A DNA stretch of 64,000 nucleotides from positions 62,781,851-62,845,850 of the forward strand of contig CM038044.1 in NCBI GenBank assembly GCA_021397845.1. The letters run 5' to 3'. Shown here piece by piece: positions 1-11,145 of this stretch; position 1 is the stretch's first letter, and each line of letters begins with the position of its first letter. The position numbers and the translations under genes are program-made. Source of the DNA: Areca catechu (taxonomy: Eukaryota > Streptophyta > Magnoliopsida > Arecales > Arecaceae). The notes under the pieces are model-generated. The model was not told the origin of the DNA, searched no databases, and saw nothing but the letters and a program-made list of their open reading frames with translations.

Positions 1-316
1 TCTCTTGTATAGCAACTAGAAATCATTGCCTGGTATGTTAAACCTAATCCCATCTCTTTTTCTCTGAATTCTTGAAGGTGAACATGCTCCTAATAGGCCT
101 TCTTAGACCTAGGATCCTGATTTTCTTTTCTTTTTAATTGATCTAGCATGTGAGTAGGATGCTAATTGATACAGAATAACCCTAACCTAGTATTGTCTAG
201 TTTCGAGAATTAAACCATAAATAGATCTGAAAATATTTGCTTGCTTTAATTTGATTTTTTTCATATTCATCCCTTGCATATCATCTTGCATCATATTAGA
301 ATCTCGTCCCTCATCA
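1..316 (+). repeat. 5' LTR, 3' part only
   Basis: This matches the end of the 3988-5684 LTR, including the stretch about gaatacatgctcctaatagg-like text (tgaacatgctcctaataggc at 78-97). It ends in CATCA, which mirrors the TGATG that opens the 3' copy. The first roughly 1.4 kb of this LTR is outside the window, so no target duplication can be checked. Confidence 0.85.
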
Positions 317-319
317 ATT

Positions 320-335
320 TTAGTATCAAAGCAAG
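320..335 (+). other. degenerate primer binding site (initiator Met tRNA type)
   Basis: TTAGTATCAAAGCAAG lies four bases after the LTR end. It resembles the canonical TTGGTATCAGAGC of plant retrotransposons primed by initiator Met tRNA, with two G-to-A changes. Confidence 0.6.
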
Positions 336-1618
336 ATTAGGGCATGTTCTTGCATTCTGCATGCTGTTTTCTGCATAACTAGTCAGGACATATGATTGTT
401 TTTCCTATCAAACTTTGTTATTTTATTTTGATTTTTGGACCCATTAACCTTTGTTTAGTCCTATATTTTTCTATTACTTTTGTGGATTTTTCAGATCTGA
501 AAATAAACAAATAAAATGGCAAAAAATAAACTCTAACCAAAATCTGCATCCTGTCATCTCACTAGAGGTCTGAGTTTTGATATGTTTTATCACCTTAGGT
601 ATTTTATTTTTCTCTGAAACTTGCACAGAGTACTCTCTTATCAATATTGATAATTATAAATATTTTTAATTAATTTTACAGAAACAAGAAAAGTTAAAAA
701 AAATCTACATCTTAAAAACCCTAATCAGAATCCTGAGTTTTCTGCACCTAGTCAGGAACCCTATGTGTTGCATCATCATTTGAATTTTGTTTTGCATGAA
801 ATTTGGTAAGAATCATCTTCACTGTTAATTCTCTGTTCTAAGATTTTTTTTGAAAATTTTCTGCTCTGAAAACCATATGAGATTTTGCATCAATGCAGAC
901 CTATAATTTCAGTTTTTGTGAATTTTGCATATCTGACTGAACCAAACCTAACTTACATCCAAACCCCCCCAAACCCAAGCCAATTTTGTTTGCTCACCTA
1001 ATCAACTTATAATTAAGTTGCCACCTCATAAAAAGAAGAAAAAAAAAAATTATTCTCTGTTTTGTTACTAGATTGCATTAGGGTTCATTGATTGTGCATC
1101 ATATCATTAAACTAATCTTAAAGGCAATTTTACTCTGTCAGATCAAGGCAGGATTTCATCACCTGTCTTGGATCCAAAACAACCACCTAGCATCAGAACC
1201 CAAGCCTTAATTATAATTAACTAGCAACCTAATAGCTTAGGAACACCAACAAGTTAGGTTCGAGTCTTGTGAGGGAACTAGTGCACCCAACCCATATATA
1301 TTACTGAAAGCTAGTGCCTAAGGCTAGAGGTCCAAAGGCAAACATCCTAAGCGGACTGGTGGTTACTTAATTAGGACCTTGTGACAATTAGGGGGAGTCT
1401 CCCACCACCCCACCTCTTACCTGGCCAGTGAAAGGATTAAGTGCTGTGTTGAGTGTAAGTTGAGTTAACTCATTAGGTTTTAGCTCTAGGTCTAGCAAAC
1501 CCTAGCACGTGTTAACCTTTGTGTGCTTGATATCATCATACCACCTTGATTGTTTGATTGCATGACCACTAGGTTAGGAACCCAATACCAATGGTCTAAA
1601 CCCTAACCCAGTTCAACC
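336..1618 (+). other. untranslated leader of the gypsy element
   Basis: This is 1.3 kb without a usable reading frame between the primer site and gag. It is AT-rich, with recurring short phrases such as ctctgaaa and tttgcat. Nothing else is recognised. Confidence 0.5.
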
Positions 1619-2210
1619 ATGGAGCCAAACCTTGAGACTCTCATGAAGACCATGAGTGATCAGATAATTGCCCAATTAACCACCCAGATGAACCAAATGA
1701 ATGCCCAATTGATCACCCAGATAAACCAACTGACCCAAACCCAAAACCAATTGACCAATAGATTTGACCAAATAGGAGACCATTTAGGGAACCTAGAAAG
1801 GACTCGCAAGATCCACCCTAAGCCTAAATTTGAGTCACCTTTGCCCACACCTCCCAACCTTAGGAGAACCCCATACCATGACCCATACTTGGAGCCCAAC
1901 CCAATTATGATTTCATAGACCAAGATGAGCGAACCACTAGGAACTTCAGGATAGATGTGCCCACATTTGATGGCAGTCTAGAATCCAAGGTCTACATAGA
2001 TTGGGTAGGATACATGGACTATTATTTTGAATGGTATGACATGAGTGAGGAGAGGAAATATAAGTTTGCCAAATCTAAGTTAGTTTGCAAGGCTAGGATA
2101 TACTGGGATAAAGTTGAGAGAATGACTAGACAGAATGGAGAAAACCCCATAACTACCTAGAGAGCCATGAAGAGCAAACTTAGAGAAGGCTACCTACCCA
2201 GTTCCTATAA
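1619..2210 (+). pseudogene. gag remnant (Retrotrans_gag)
   Basis: Gag is the nucleocapsid precursor that packages element RNA. The reading frame opens with MEPNLETLMKTM and a Gln/Asn/Thr-rich heptad-like segment (QMNQMNAQLITQINQLTQTQ), a likely coiled coil. It stops at 1918 and continues in another frame from about 1918. The matrix/capsid-type motif PTFDGSLESKVYIDWVGYMD with WDKVERM, at about 1950-2130, aligns with the gag at 14669-15198 (PTFDGSLDPKVYVDWEEDME). A stop at 2158-2160 replaces the Trp expected from the relative (ATWRGMK). The zinc knuckle is not visible. The start at 1619 is the first in-frame ATG before the coiled coil. Confidence 0.75.
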
Positions 2211-3236
2211 CTCATTTTCTATGACTCTAGAACCTATGCACCCACATTCTATGAGCCCAGTAGACCCAAGACCCATAGAGCTGAACCCTTGTCCTATGAG
2301 CCCAAGGAACCCATAATCTCTAGGTATCAGCCTAGCACCAGTCAGGTTTTTCCTAGTCGATTTGAACCCCATAGGATTAGTATCCCTAGATATGAGCCTA
2401 ATATCAGTCAGGTACCCCTTAGTCGACCCACCCTTGCTACCCCAGACATTAGTCAATTTTTCTTAGTAAACCTCCTCCTCCTACCACCCCACTGGTTCAC
2501 AAGAATGATATTGAAGAGGAAGTGTATGAAGCTGATGTGAGCTTAGTAGATGAGTATGAGGAAGAAGAAGAAGAGATACCTATAGAAGACCTAGAATTAG
2601 TTGACCCAGCAGATACCCAGACTAAAGCCAACCCAAAATTAGTTGACCCTGACCATATCTAGGTAGAAGCCAACCCAGAGTTAGTTGACCCTGACCATAC
2701 CCAGATAGAAGCCAACCCAAAGTTAGTTAACCTTGACCACACCCAAACTGAACCTGTAGTGGAAAACCAGTTAGAGGAAGAGAACTTGATACTGCTACTA
2801 GAGTTTTACCTTAGGAGATACTAGAAGAAAGCCCAATTATAGAGTCTAGTCCTAAGATTCAAGAGCCAGAAGAATTTATTAAGGACCTGATCTCTTTAAA
2901 TCAGTACCCTCAGGATGAAGTCACTCCTTTGACTCTAATTGATCTCTTCCCTAAAATTAATGACCCATTCTTTCATTATGCAAACCCTGTAGATATACGT
3001 CAACCCTGTAAGGTCAACCTCATTAGTCTAGGACTCATCCCTGAAATCCCTTCTTGTATCCTATTCTATCCGATCAACCCCGAACCCTTTTCTTACTTTC
3101 TACCCTACCAAACTAACCCTGAACCTACCTCTTATTTTCTACCCTCTCCAGAAGCTTCTCATGTTTTCCTAACCACTAGATTGCATTTTGCAGAAGTTTG
3201 CATGTTGCATTCCTTCATTGAGCATGTCATGTTTGC
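2211..3236 (+). pseudogene. degraded Pro/Glu-rich gag-pol spacer
   Basis: Short open frames encode Tyr-Glu-Pro-rich repeats (SRYEPNISQVP type) and then a very acidic stretch (EEEEEIPIEDLELVDP type) with 14-residue repeats. From 2929 one frame of 133 residues runs through a Pro-rich region into the integrase remnant downstream. No domain is recognisable before 3237. It is interpreted as a variable linker plus the scar of the pol deletion. Confidence 0.45.
2597..2764 (+). repeat. 42-bp tandem repeat, about 4 units
   Basis: Units starting TTAGTTGACCCTGACC recur at about 2597, 2639, 2681 and 2723. The period is 42 bp, that is 14 codons of the LVDPDH..IEANPE type, so the repeat arose while the region was coding. 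One unit carries an in-frame TAG. Confidence 0.75.
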
Positions 3237-3960
3237 ATTTTACTTTTGGAGGATCCTATGGCATCTGTTAGGAGTGCATGCCAAGTTCTCATCTGTATGT
3301 CACCCACCTGACCAAGGGACAAATCCATAGTTGTAGTTTAGGGTTTAATCGAGTCGCATATCAATAAGTGTTGGCATGAGTTATTTGCCCATATTAGGTA
3401 TTTTGTCTGCATGTTATTAGGTGTTTTGAGTTTTATACTACATGATTAGAGATCTGCACGAGGAATTAATCATCAGATTAATGTGAACAATAATCTTTAT
3501 AAGAACATGGTTAATTCTCAAAAAGAGTCTAAGAGTTTGCTAGGAAATCTTGTGATGATTAGGCTACATACCCATGAGCTGGATCCATCAAAGTGATAAA
3601 GAAAGTTGGACCTAGTGCCTGAGTTACCTCATTAGGCATTAAGCTCAACCTTCAATATCTCAGACTTAGTTGAGTATAGGGAGCCAGCAATGATACCCAG
3701 TAAGTTTTGAGCCTAACCCTTTTCTTTGAGAGCAAACCCAACCCTGAGTATCCACATCAAATTAGCTTGTGAGAGGATAGATTGAGCGTATCCTGGACGA
3801 CCAAGCCATTAGTATCCGGATCAAAGGCTTCCATGTCACTTGGTTCATTGACAAGGATGACCAAGATCTGAGGATTCGTGGATCACTCGAGAGGATCCGC
3901 AATGCCTCAACCCAGATCCATCAGAGCAGTGCCAGATCTAGATCGATTTTATTCGACAGG
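3237..3960 (+). pseudogene. integrase fragment, integrase C-terminus and degenerate chromodomain
   Basis: The frame ending at 3330 contains FYFWRILWHLLGVHAKFSS followed by a degenerate YHPQTDGQ block. This is the integrase core segment found intact in the element at 11513-11920 (SYFWKILWHLLGTKLKFSTA). From 3550 to 3690 the integrase C-terminal module is readable only across stops (MIRLHTHE, KKVGPSA). From 3784 the chromodomain-type phrase ERILDDQAISIR is followed by VTWFID and a lost second Trp. The RVEFLPP codons close to the 3' LTR match the relative. Chromodomains direct insertion by binding modified histone tails; this one looks non-functional. Confidence 0.75.
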
Positions 3961-3987
3961 GTCGAGTTCCTCCCACCACGGGAGAAT

Positions 3988-5684
3988 TGATGGGGATATC
4001 AGATCAGACATAGACTTCAAGCTTCAATTTGTTCTCTAATTCATGTGTTGCTCAATTTTTGTATTAGGTCAAGTGAGTTCAGTGAGTCCATTTGCTCACT
4101 TGAGTCTTGTAATAAAGTAAGCCAGTTAGGTTCACTAGGTCAATTGAAGTCCTTTTGTATTCCAGTCTAGTCAAGTTGAGTTAACTGAGTCTATGTAATA
4201 AAAGTAAATCAATTGAGTCCAATTGAGTTCACTTAGTCCATTGAGTCCTGTTATTTGAGTCCATTTGTAAGTTGAGTAAGTCCATTTGTCCAGTTTAATG
4301 AGTTTATTTGAGTCCTGTAAGTCCTTCATTCCAGTTCAGTGTAATGAGTCCTGTAACTTTCTAGTATAAGAGAAGAATCACCAAGCCTTCCCAGGTCAAA
4401 GCAAATCCAAGCCCATGGCACCTCCACACTTGAAGATACCTGGCACCTAGAGAATATTCTATCTTCGAGGCGCCCTATCCCAGAAGCCCTCTTAGGATTG
4501 GCACCCTTTCAAGCCCATACCCCAGGTCCAGAAGAAGATGGTGCCCCAGGCCTACTCCAGTCTAAATTGAAGTGGGCGCCCAGGGTTTTCCCAGCCCATG
4601 CACCAAGCCCATCTAGAGGCCGCCCAAGCCCACTTGAAGGTGCCTATTTGCTGCCCAAAAGTCCACAAGAAGGCACCCAATGCCCAAGCCCAATCCAAGG
4701 AGGCATCCTAGCCCATGAGGGGTCCTTTGACCAAGTCCAAGAAGGAGAGAGAAGTCCACATCCTACTAGGAATCAAGTTTTAATTCTATTCAAGTTATAT
4801 ACTCCTAGTCCTAAGTCACTTTGTAATTCTCTTCCTAATCAAACTTTGTAATCCAATCCTAGCAAGGAGAGGATCTGGGTGAGCCTATAAATACCCCACT
4901 CCTTCCCCTCTTGTAATGATAATCTCTTTTCATGAATTAAAACTCTGGTAAATTTTCTTGTGACAATTGTGTTCTTTGAAAGTCTATGTGTGAGACGTGA
5001 GTGCCCTAGCTTTACAAACCTTAGCCGCCCCCTGCTAATCTCTCTCTTCCCTCTAAGCCAAGCCATCCACCCTTCTTCTTCAAGCCAAGATGCCCTCCTT
5101 GCTACCAGGTTGCCCTCATCCAAGACCAAAAGCCCATCTTCTTAAGCAGACCGCCAACCTCTCCAACAACCCCTCTCTTCCCCTCTTCCATCTTCTTCCA
5201 GTTTATTATTTTTCTCATCATCCTAGACACCAACTCCTGATGTTTGCAGGATCCCTCCGGTGAAACTGTCCTTGGATGACATCTTCTTTTCCCTCGAATA
5301 AAGCTGATAAAAAGCTAGTGGATCCACAGGAATGTGACCGGATCATCCAGCCACCGATCTGAGCTGAGCGATCTCTTCTACAGCAACTAGAAATTATTTC
5401 CTAGTATGTTAAACCTAATGCCCATCTCTTTTTGTTTGATTTCTTGAAGGTGAACATGCTCCTAATAGGCCTTCTTAGATCTAGGATCCTGATTTTTTTT
5501 CTTTTTGATTGATCTAGCATGTGGGTAGGATGCTAATTGATACAGGATAATCCTAACCTAGTCTTGCCTAGTTTTAGAAATTAAACCATAAATAAATCTA
5601 AAAATATTTGTTTGCTTTAATCTGCTTTTCTTCATGTTCATCCCTTGCATATCCTGCATCATATTAGAATCCCGTCCCTCATTA
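3988..5684 (+). repeat. 3' LTR of gypsy element, 1.7 kb
   Basis: It opens with TGATGGGGATATCAG directly after a polypurine tract (CGGGAGAA) and ends near 5681-5684, where CATTA replaces CATCA of the left copy. The first 400 bp are packed with degenerate GAGTCC/TTGAGT phrases. A TATA box lies at 4885-4895 and a polyadenylation-like region near 4930-4945. The Pro-rich 117-residue frame at 4498-4851 lies wholly inside the LTR and is not considered a gene. Confidence 0.85.
4885..4895 (+). promoter_or_regulatory. LTR TATA box
   Basis: CTATAAATACC is placed as expected for a U3 promoter. The same motif with the same flanks recurs in the LTRs at 38377, 39461, 40484 and 41881. Confidence 0.6.
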
Positions 5685-5765
5685 GGCCTACTTTAGGGCC
5701 TTAGGATGGGCGTGGAGGTCCTTGGAAGCACCTCACCCTCTTTTGATGTATGATGATCCTAGGAC
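5685..5765. other. short unassigned flank
   Basis: These 81 bases lie between two LTRs. I see no motif or coding frame. Confidence 0.3.
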
Positions 5766-7250
5766 TGATGCAAAATAGAAATCAATTTTTTTTATATTTT
5801 TTTTAAATTAAATTTGTAGGCTAATAACCCGAAATTAAATAAAGAATCATAAGCAGGCATGTAATGTAAGAAACTATCATACCCACAAAATAACTCATGT
5901 AGAATAATAAAGTAGGATCCCGTGAATTAAGAAACCCCAGTTTAGGATAGCATACCTTCAACAGATTAGAAATCAGGATTAGGGAAGGATAGTACTAGGC
6001 AATGATTGCAAATCCTATTGATGAAGAGGTCTCTCAGCACTCAGGATGGCGCCTGGAGGACAAGCCTGTAGTTCCCAAATTTGAAGGCAATCTCGATCTG
6101 GTCTGAAGGCAAAGAAAGCCTCCTCTGGGGAGGGGAAAACTCCTCGGGGATCTTGCAAGCATCAAAGGTTAATCAAAGAAATAAATAAACAAAGGAAAAA
6201 AACTAGGATTTTGAAGGAAGAAGGATTAGGGTTTAGAAGAGCTGGCGGCCTGAGGAAGAAGAAGATCCTTGGCTTGTTGGGTAGCTAGGGCTTCTTCTCC
6301 TTGGGCATGGTAGATGAAGACTTGGGCAAGGAATCAAGGGTTGGCTAGGGCACACAAAACAACCACACAAAACACAAGAACAAAGAACACAAGCTCGCAA
6401 GCTCAAAATTTCAGCAGGGTTTTGATTTCATGAATAAAGTTAATACAAGAGGGGGAAGGGGTGGGGTTTATATAGATGTTCCCATGCCCTCTCCTAGAAA
6501 GAATACAAGTCCTCTCCTAGAAAGAATACAAGTCCTCTCCTAACCATGTTAGAAAAACAAGACCAGAACAACATAGAAATCCTAAACTACTTAGGAATTT
6601 GACCTAGTCTTCCCTTCTCCACTTTGCTTGGACCAAGTCAAACTTGTGGATGCCTCCTTGGTTGGCATGTTGGGCTCATGGGGAATCAAGGGTGGGAAGC
6701 AAAAGGGCTTGGGTGCATGGGCTTTGGGCCTCCTAGAAGCTGGGATGCCTGGGTCCTAGGGCAAGCATATTCCTTGTATCAAAATAGCATCTTGGTTCTT
6801 AAGTACTTAAGGTTGACTCCTGGGCTTTGGATTTCAAGGCCTGGGATGCTGGAGTATCCTGAGAATCATGGGGCACCCATGTCTGGGAATATTCTTTGGC
6901 ATCTGGAGAAACACTTGGAAGGAATCTAGGCATCCAAAGAGCATCTTGAAGGAATCTGAATAGTATCTGGGCCTCTAGCTCCTGGATGAGGCCTGTTAGT
7001 ACTCCAAAGTACTCCAAAACTATGTTTCCTCTCCTCTTGTATAAAAATTGAACTCTCACTAGACTCATACTCAAGTACAGGACTCAATAGACTAACTAGG
7101 GTTGAGATAAATCAACTAGCCTCAACTTATTATAGGACTCAATCTACTTTGTTGCATAATTATGACACATGACTAAGGTTCTAAAAACCCTAATCAGTAA
7201 ACCATATGGGATCTAGTGATCTGTGTCTGATCCTGATGTCCCCACCATCT
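5766..7250 (-). repeat. gypsy-type LTR, probably solo or truncated
   Basis: Read on the - strand it begins near 7250 with GATGGTGGGGACATCAGGATC, a diverged version of the TGATGGGGATATCAGATCAG that opens the 3988 LTR, and it ends GCATCA at 5766. A - strand TATA box (CTATATAAACCCC) lies at 6464-6476. No internal region of its own adjoins it and no target duplication is visible (AGGAC on the left, TCTTT or TTTTT on the right). It could be a solo LTR with eroded ends or what is left of a deleted element. Confidence 0.6.
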
Positions 7251-7439
7251 TTTTCTTGATCCTCGAGGCCATTCGAACCAGAATGCAAGACCCTTGGATC
7301 TTCTTGCTTCACCGAGCTGTGAGTTAGGCAGCAGATGGAGGGATTACTTGAGGTTCCCATGACATCTCTGGACTGTGAGCAAGGCGGTGGTGTATCTCTG
7401 GACCTCGGAGGTGGGACTGCTGTTGTCTCCTGACCTCGA

Positions 7440-7880
7440 AGGTGGGATTACTAGTTTTGAGTGCCGGGCTTCGTAAGTTTTCAGGCTTAAAGTACCGGGC
7501 ATCATAAGTTTCTGGGCTTAGAGTGCCGAGCTTCATAAGTTTCTGGGCTTAGAGTGCCGAGCTTCATAAGTTTTCTGGCTTAGAGTGCCGAGCTTCGTAA
7601 GTTTTGGAGCTTAGAGTGTCGAGCTTTCTAAGTTTCTGGGCTTAGAGTGCTGAGCTTCATAAGTTTCTAGGCTTAGAGTACCGAGCTTCATAAGTTTTGG
7701 GGCTTAGAGTGCCAGGCTTCATAAGTTTTCGGGCATAGAGTGCCAGGCTTCGTAAGTTTCTGGGCTTAGAGTGCTGGGCTTCATAAGTTTCCGGGCTAGG
7801 CTTCATAAGTTTTCGAGCTTAGAGTGTCGGGCTTCATAATTTTTCGGGCTTAAAGTGCCAGGCTTCATAAGTTTTCGAGC
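7440..7880 (-). repeat. 31-bp tandem array, about 14 units
   Basis: The unit contains GGGCTTAGAGTGCCGAGC, then TTCATAAGTTTC; single units vary by a few bases and some are shortened. It lies just downstream of the integrase of the - strand Tat fragment. Unit length and core differ from the roughly 30/60-bp array in the same position of the second Tat element, although both contain GGGCTT and AGTGCC or GGTGCC words. Confidence 0.85.
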
Positions 7881-8129
7881 TTATTCTGCTGGACTTGGAG
7901 TCGGATTGACGAGTTCCTGTATAGGTAAGAACAAGGTTGCACCAAAAAGGAACTTTAATTTATCGTGGAAGGGTCTTACATTATTGGTAGTACATTCTTA
8001 AGTTGCCGGCATTCTAGGTTCACGTGAATCGGATGCTGTCGAGCCCAGCGAGGTAGTAGGCCCCACCTGGTAAGGCCTCCACCACTTTGTATGGTCCCCC
8101 AATTTGGGGAGAGTTTCCCACCTTCTCTT

Positions 8130-9184
8130 GGTTAGGATGCCTCCACTGTCCTAAGGACAAGATCGCCCAGACGGAATACTTTGGGCCACATGCAAGAGTT
8201 GTAGTAGTTCATGACTCGCTGCCGGTAGACCACCATCTGAAGTCGGGCCTTGTCTCTTATCTCATCCAACAAGTCCAGATTGAGGAGGAGACGAGCTAAA
8301 CTTTCTGCTTCATCATATTGCTCCACCTGTAATGTGGGTAGGCCGAGTTCTACTGGGATCATGGCTTCAGTGCCGAAGACAAGGTTGAAGGGCATCTCAC
8401 CAGTGGCCGTACAGGGCATGGTATGGTAGGCCCACAGCATGCTGGGTAGCTCCTCAGCCCATCAACCCTTAGCTTCATCTAGCCTCGTGCGGAGCCCTTG
8501 CAAGATGGTCCGGTTGGTCACCTTGGCATCACCATTGGTCTAAGGATGAGCCACCAAAGTGAAGTGATGGCGGATGCTGAGATTGGTGTAGAATTCTTCG
8601 AAGGCCCGGTTGTCGAATTGCCTCCCGTTGTCGGTGATAATCGAGTGCAAGAGGCTGAATCGATAGATCATGGACTTCCAGAAGAATGACTGGACCTTCG
8701 CCTCTATTATCCAGGCTAGTGGCTTGGCCTCGACCCACTTGGTGAAGTAGTTATTGGCCATAATTAAGAATTTTTATTGCCTAGATGCAGCGGGGAAGGG
8801 ACCTAAGATATCCATCCCCCACTAGTCAAACGGCCATGGAGCCGATTGTTGGAAAAGTGGGAATGCCGGTTGCTGCTGTATGTGGGCATGATGTTGGCAC
8901 CGATCACACCTCCTCATGAAGTTGGCGGCAACTTCCTACATCATTTTCCAAAAGTATCCCTGTCGGATTGCTTTGTAGAACAAAGTTCTGCCCCCCACAT
9001 GATTGCCATAGATGCCCTTATGTATTTCCTAGAGCACGTAAGTGGCCTCTAAGGGCTTCAGGCACTTCAATAGGAGGTAAGAGTAGGACCTTCATTATAG
9101 TTGTCCATCCAGCATAACATTTCGCATGGCCTTCTCCTTGAGCAAGATGGCTTCCTTCCGATCATCCAGCAGGGTGATAGGGGA
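8130..9184 (-). pseudogene. Tat-type integrase remnant
   Basis: Integrase inserts element cDNA into the genome. On the - strand from 9184 the order is: an end-of-RNase-H/linker segment (ITLLDDRKEAILLKEKAMRN), a zinc-binding region (RRCDRCQHHAH near 8900), the catalytic core with WGMDILGPFP, the 73-residue frame at 8540-8761 (FTKWVEAKPLAWII, ITDNGRQFDN), and the C-terminal part at 8132-8440 (AYHTMPCTATGEMPFNLVFG, RLGDLVLR). Several stops and frameshifts break it. It is close in sequence to the integrase at 19880-20990, which confirms two copies of one family. Confidence 0.8.
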
Positions 9185-9208
9185 CTAACTAGATGCGAAT
9201 ATGAAGAA

Positions 9209-10754
9209 TGATGCAAGTGATTTGTTAATTTTTTTTTATTTTTAGATTTTTATGATTTTCTTTGGATTCCCGAAAATAAGTAAGAGTTGATCTAGGTTCA
9301 ATAATAACAAGAACTACGAGCAGGTGAATTAGTCCCTAAGCAATGATAAAGAGAGGACCCCGGGATTGAGAAACCCTGTAGGACTTAGCTCTCCGATCAA
9401 TACCTACTTAGGAATCACGGGGCAAACCTCAAAGATCTGAAGCACCCGATGCAGAGATCCCTCACTCTGGCGGATGCGGCCTGGATAATCGAGCCATCAA
9501 CCTTGCGAAAGCGTCGACTGGCTGTCCAAAGATCTCGATGGCAACGGCAACCATCTCCGTACTCAAAGCACTTGGGGGACCTGCAAACATTCAAAGAAGG
9601 GTTAGGTTTCAATCGGAAGAAAGCAATAGAAGAATGAAAGAGAGTTGTTGTAGTGAAGGCAGAGTTCTTCTCGATTCGGAGTCGGATGATGGAGTTGCGG
9701 AAGTGATGGTGACTTGAGGCCTCACACCTCTCGACGCCCGAAGGCGAAGGTGCTCCCACATGGAGATCGACGTTCTTAGTGAACAAAGGCAACTAAAGAG
9801 AAATTGGACTCAAGAAATGTAGTTTTTTTCATTCATCAAAGATTAGGCTTACAAAGGAGGGGTTAGGTCCTTTAAATAGGCACCTAAGGACCCCATTTGA
9901 AATTCAAATGAAAAATTGCAAGATTTCTTGGATGGGCACCCAAAAGCTTTGACTTTCTTCTCTCCTTGGCCGACCAAGAGCTTGATTGGGCGTGGCATGA
10001 TGCAAGGCTTGGAGGAGAGATCTTGGCGCCTTGATCTTGGAAAGTAGCTTCTTTGTTTTGGAAGAAAACATGAAGAGAGGCTGAGAGCAAGGCATGTGTT
10101 CTTCTTCCTTCCTTGGTTGTGCATCCCCTTTTGGTACGAGGCATGACATGGGGAGTGTGAAGTGGAGGCGCCCATGGATCTTGTCTCTTCCTTCCAAAGA
10201 GGTTCAAACAATTTGGGAAGAAGACTTGATTGGAGGGCTTGAAGCAAGGGATTTGAATTCCCAACTTCAACTTCCCTTTGACCCTTCCCTTTGGTCGACC
10301 ACCCTTGCTTGGAAAAGGACTTGATAGGGGGAGGGAAAAAGGGCTAGTGTCAAGTGATGTGTTCCTCCCCTTTGGGCATCCAAGGATGAAAAGTGTGCTG
10401 CCCACATGGCAAGTTGTCATGGCGCCACAAAGGATGAAAAGGTGGGCCCTAAGCTGGCTTGGATACCTTCCTGACTTGGCTCCAAGGAGACTAAATTTTA
10501 AGACCAATTCTTGCATGGACCCATACTTCCAACATACTCAAACTGGACTCGATTTGTGACTGGACTCAGTACAGGACACATTTGACCCAATTGGTCAAAG
10601 TACAGACTAGACATGAGACTTAATTTAAAGCAAAAGAAAATTACAAGTTTGAGACTAGGCTTGAAGCCTTATTACAAGACCCAAAAAATTGGAACCCTAA
10701 TTGGGCATCCACAGAGGGTTGAGGAGCCTCTATCGGATTCTGGTGCCCACACCA
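9209..10754 (-). repeat. 3' LTR of chromodomain gypsy element
   Basis: On the - strand it starts TGGTGTGGGCACCAG at 10754, right after the purine tract CTGGGAGAA, and ends ...GCATCA near 9209. The exact low end is uncertain by about 15 bp because no second LTR is available. A - strand TATA-like box (CCTATTTAAAGG) lies at 9869-9880. Open frames inside it, the longest being 210 residues at 9884-10516, show no family resemblance and overlap one another, so they are not annotated. Confidence 0.75.
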
Positions 10755-10767
10755 GTTCTCCCAGGGT
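10755..10767 (-). other. polypurine tract region of chromodomain element
   Basis: On the - strand CTGGGAGAAC directly precedes the LTR start and serves as plus-strand primer for cDNA synthesis. The preceding codons (RVEFLPPWEN) form the tail of pol and are conserved in the element at 1-5684. Confidence 0.6.
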
Positions 10768-10801
10768 GGGAGGAACTCGACCCTGTTGATTAAGAGTTGA
10801 G

Positions 10802-11145
10802 TTAGCTTAGGTACTCCTCTAGAAGGTTGAGATCGAGGCACTGCAAGTCCTCCCGGGTAATCCATGAGTCATCGGACTTAGGTCGGCCTTGCCATCGGAC
10901 TAAGAAACGTTGATAACCTTTGCCCCGGGTAGTGATAGCTTGGTCATCCAGGACACGCTCGATCCGCTCTCCTCTCTCAGGCATAATTGGAGGTGGACAC
11001 TCAGGTTCGGGTTCACTCTCAAAAGAAAGGTCAGGCCCAAATGGCTCGCTAGGAATGTTTGCTGGTTCCCTGTACTCGACTTAGTCTGAGATATTGAAAG
11101 TCGAGCTAATGCCATAATTTGGGGGTAACTCAAGAACATAGGCAT
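10802..11145 (-). pseudogene. integrase C-terminus and chromodomain
   Basis: The chromodomain at 10802-10984 reads ERIERVLDDQAITTRGKGYQ then FLVRWQGRPKSDDSWITRED, with the expected acidic and aromatic positions and a terminal LLEEYLS. The part upstream (VGPNAYVLELPPNYGISSTF, in another frame) is the integrase C-terminal module that contacts DNA; a stop (TGA region near 11083) separates the two. In plant chromoviruses this domain is fused to integrase and biases insertion toward heterochromatin; that role is inferred from the family. Confidence 0.85.

Larger units (their letters stand above)
1..5684 (+). mobile_element. Ty3/gypsy chromodomain retrotransposon, pol-deleted, 5' LTR cut by window edge
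   Basis: The sequence at 1-316 recurs at about 5371-5684, so both are the 3' part of one LTR; the start of the left LTR lies outside the window. Between them are a long leader, a gag remnant, a repetitive spacer, a small integrase piece and a degenerate chromodomain, in the gypsy order gag-pol-chromodomain. Protease, RT, RNase H and most of the integrase core are missing, apparently through one deletion near 2930-3237. The closest relative in the window is the - strand element at 9209-15198, which shares the gag, integrase C-terminus and sequence before the 3' LTR. A chromovirus is clear; the sublineage is not. Confidence 0.88.
7248..9208 (-). mobile_element. Tat-type Ty3/gypsy fragment (integrase and downstream repeat array)
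   Basis: The order integrase, short linker, tandem array is the same as in the larger Tat element at 18690-20990. The linker is also shared: 7930-8010 (CTTACATTATTGGTAGTA and flanks) matches 19924-19950. It is cut by a gypsy LTR on each side and has no LTR, gag or RT of its own. About 190 bp at 7250-7439 hold no recognisable feature. Confidence 0.75.

Noticed and set aside
4498..4851. 117-residue Pro-rich frame
   Set aside because: It is inside the 3' LTR of a gypsy element and is not conserved in the related LTRs.
7440..7880. CRISPR-like regular array
   Set aside because: The units are contiguous with no unique spacers, it sits in a retrotransposon fragment, and the host is a plant.
9884..10516. 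210-residue open frame on the - strand
   Set aside because: It lies wholly within an LTR, overlaps other frames of similar length, is rich in Ser/Pro/Lys without motifs, and the related LTRs do not keep it.
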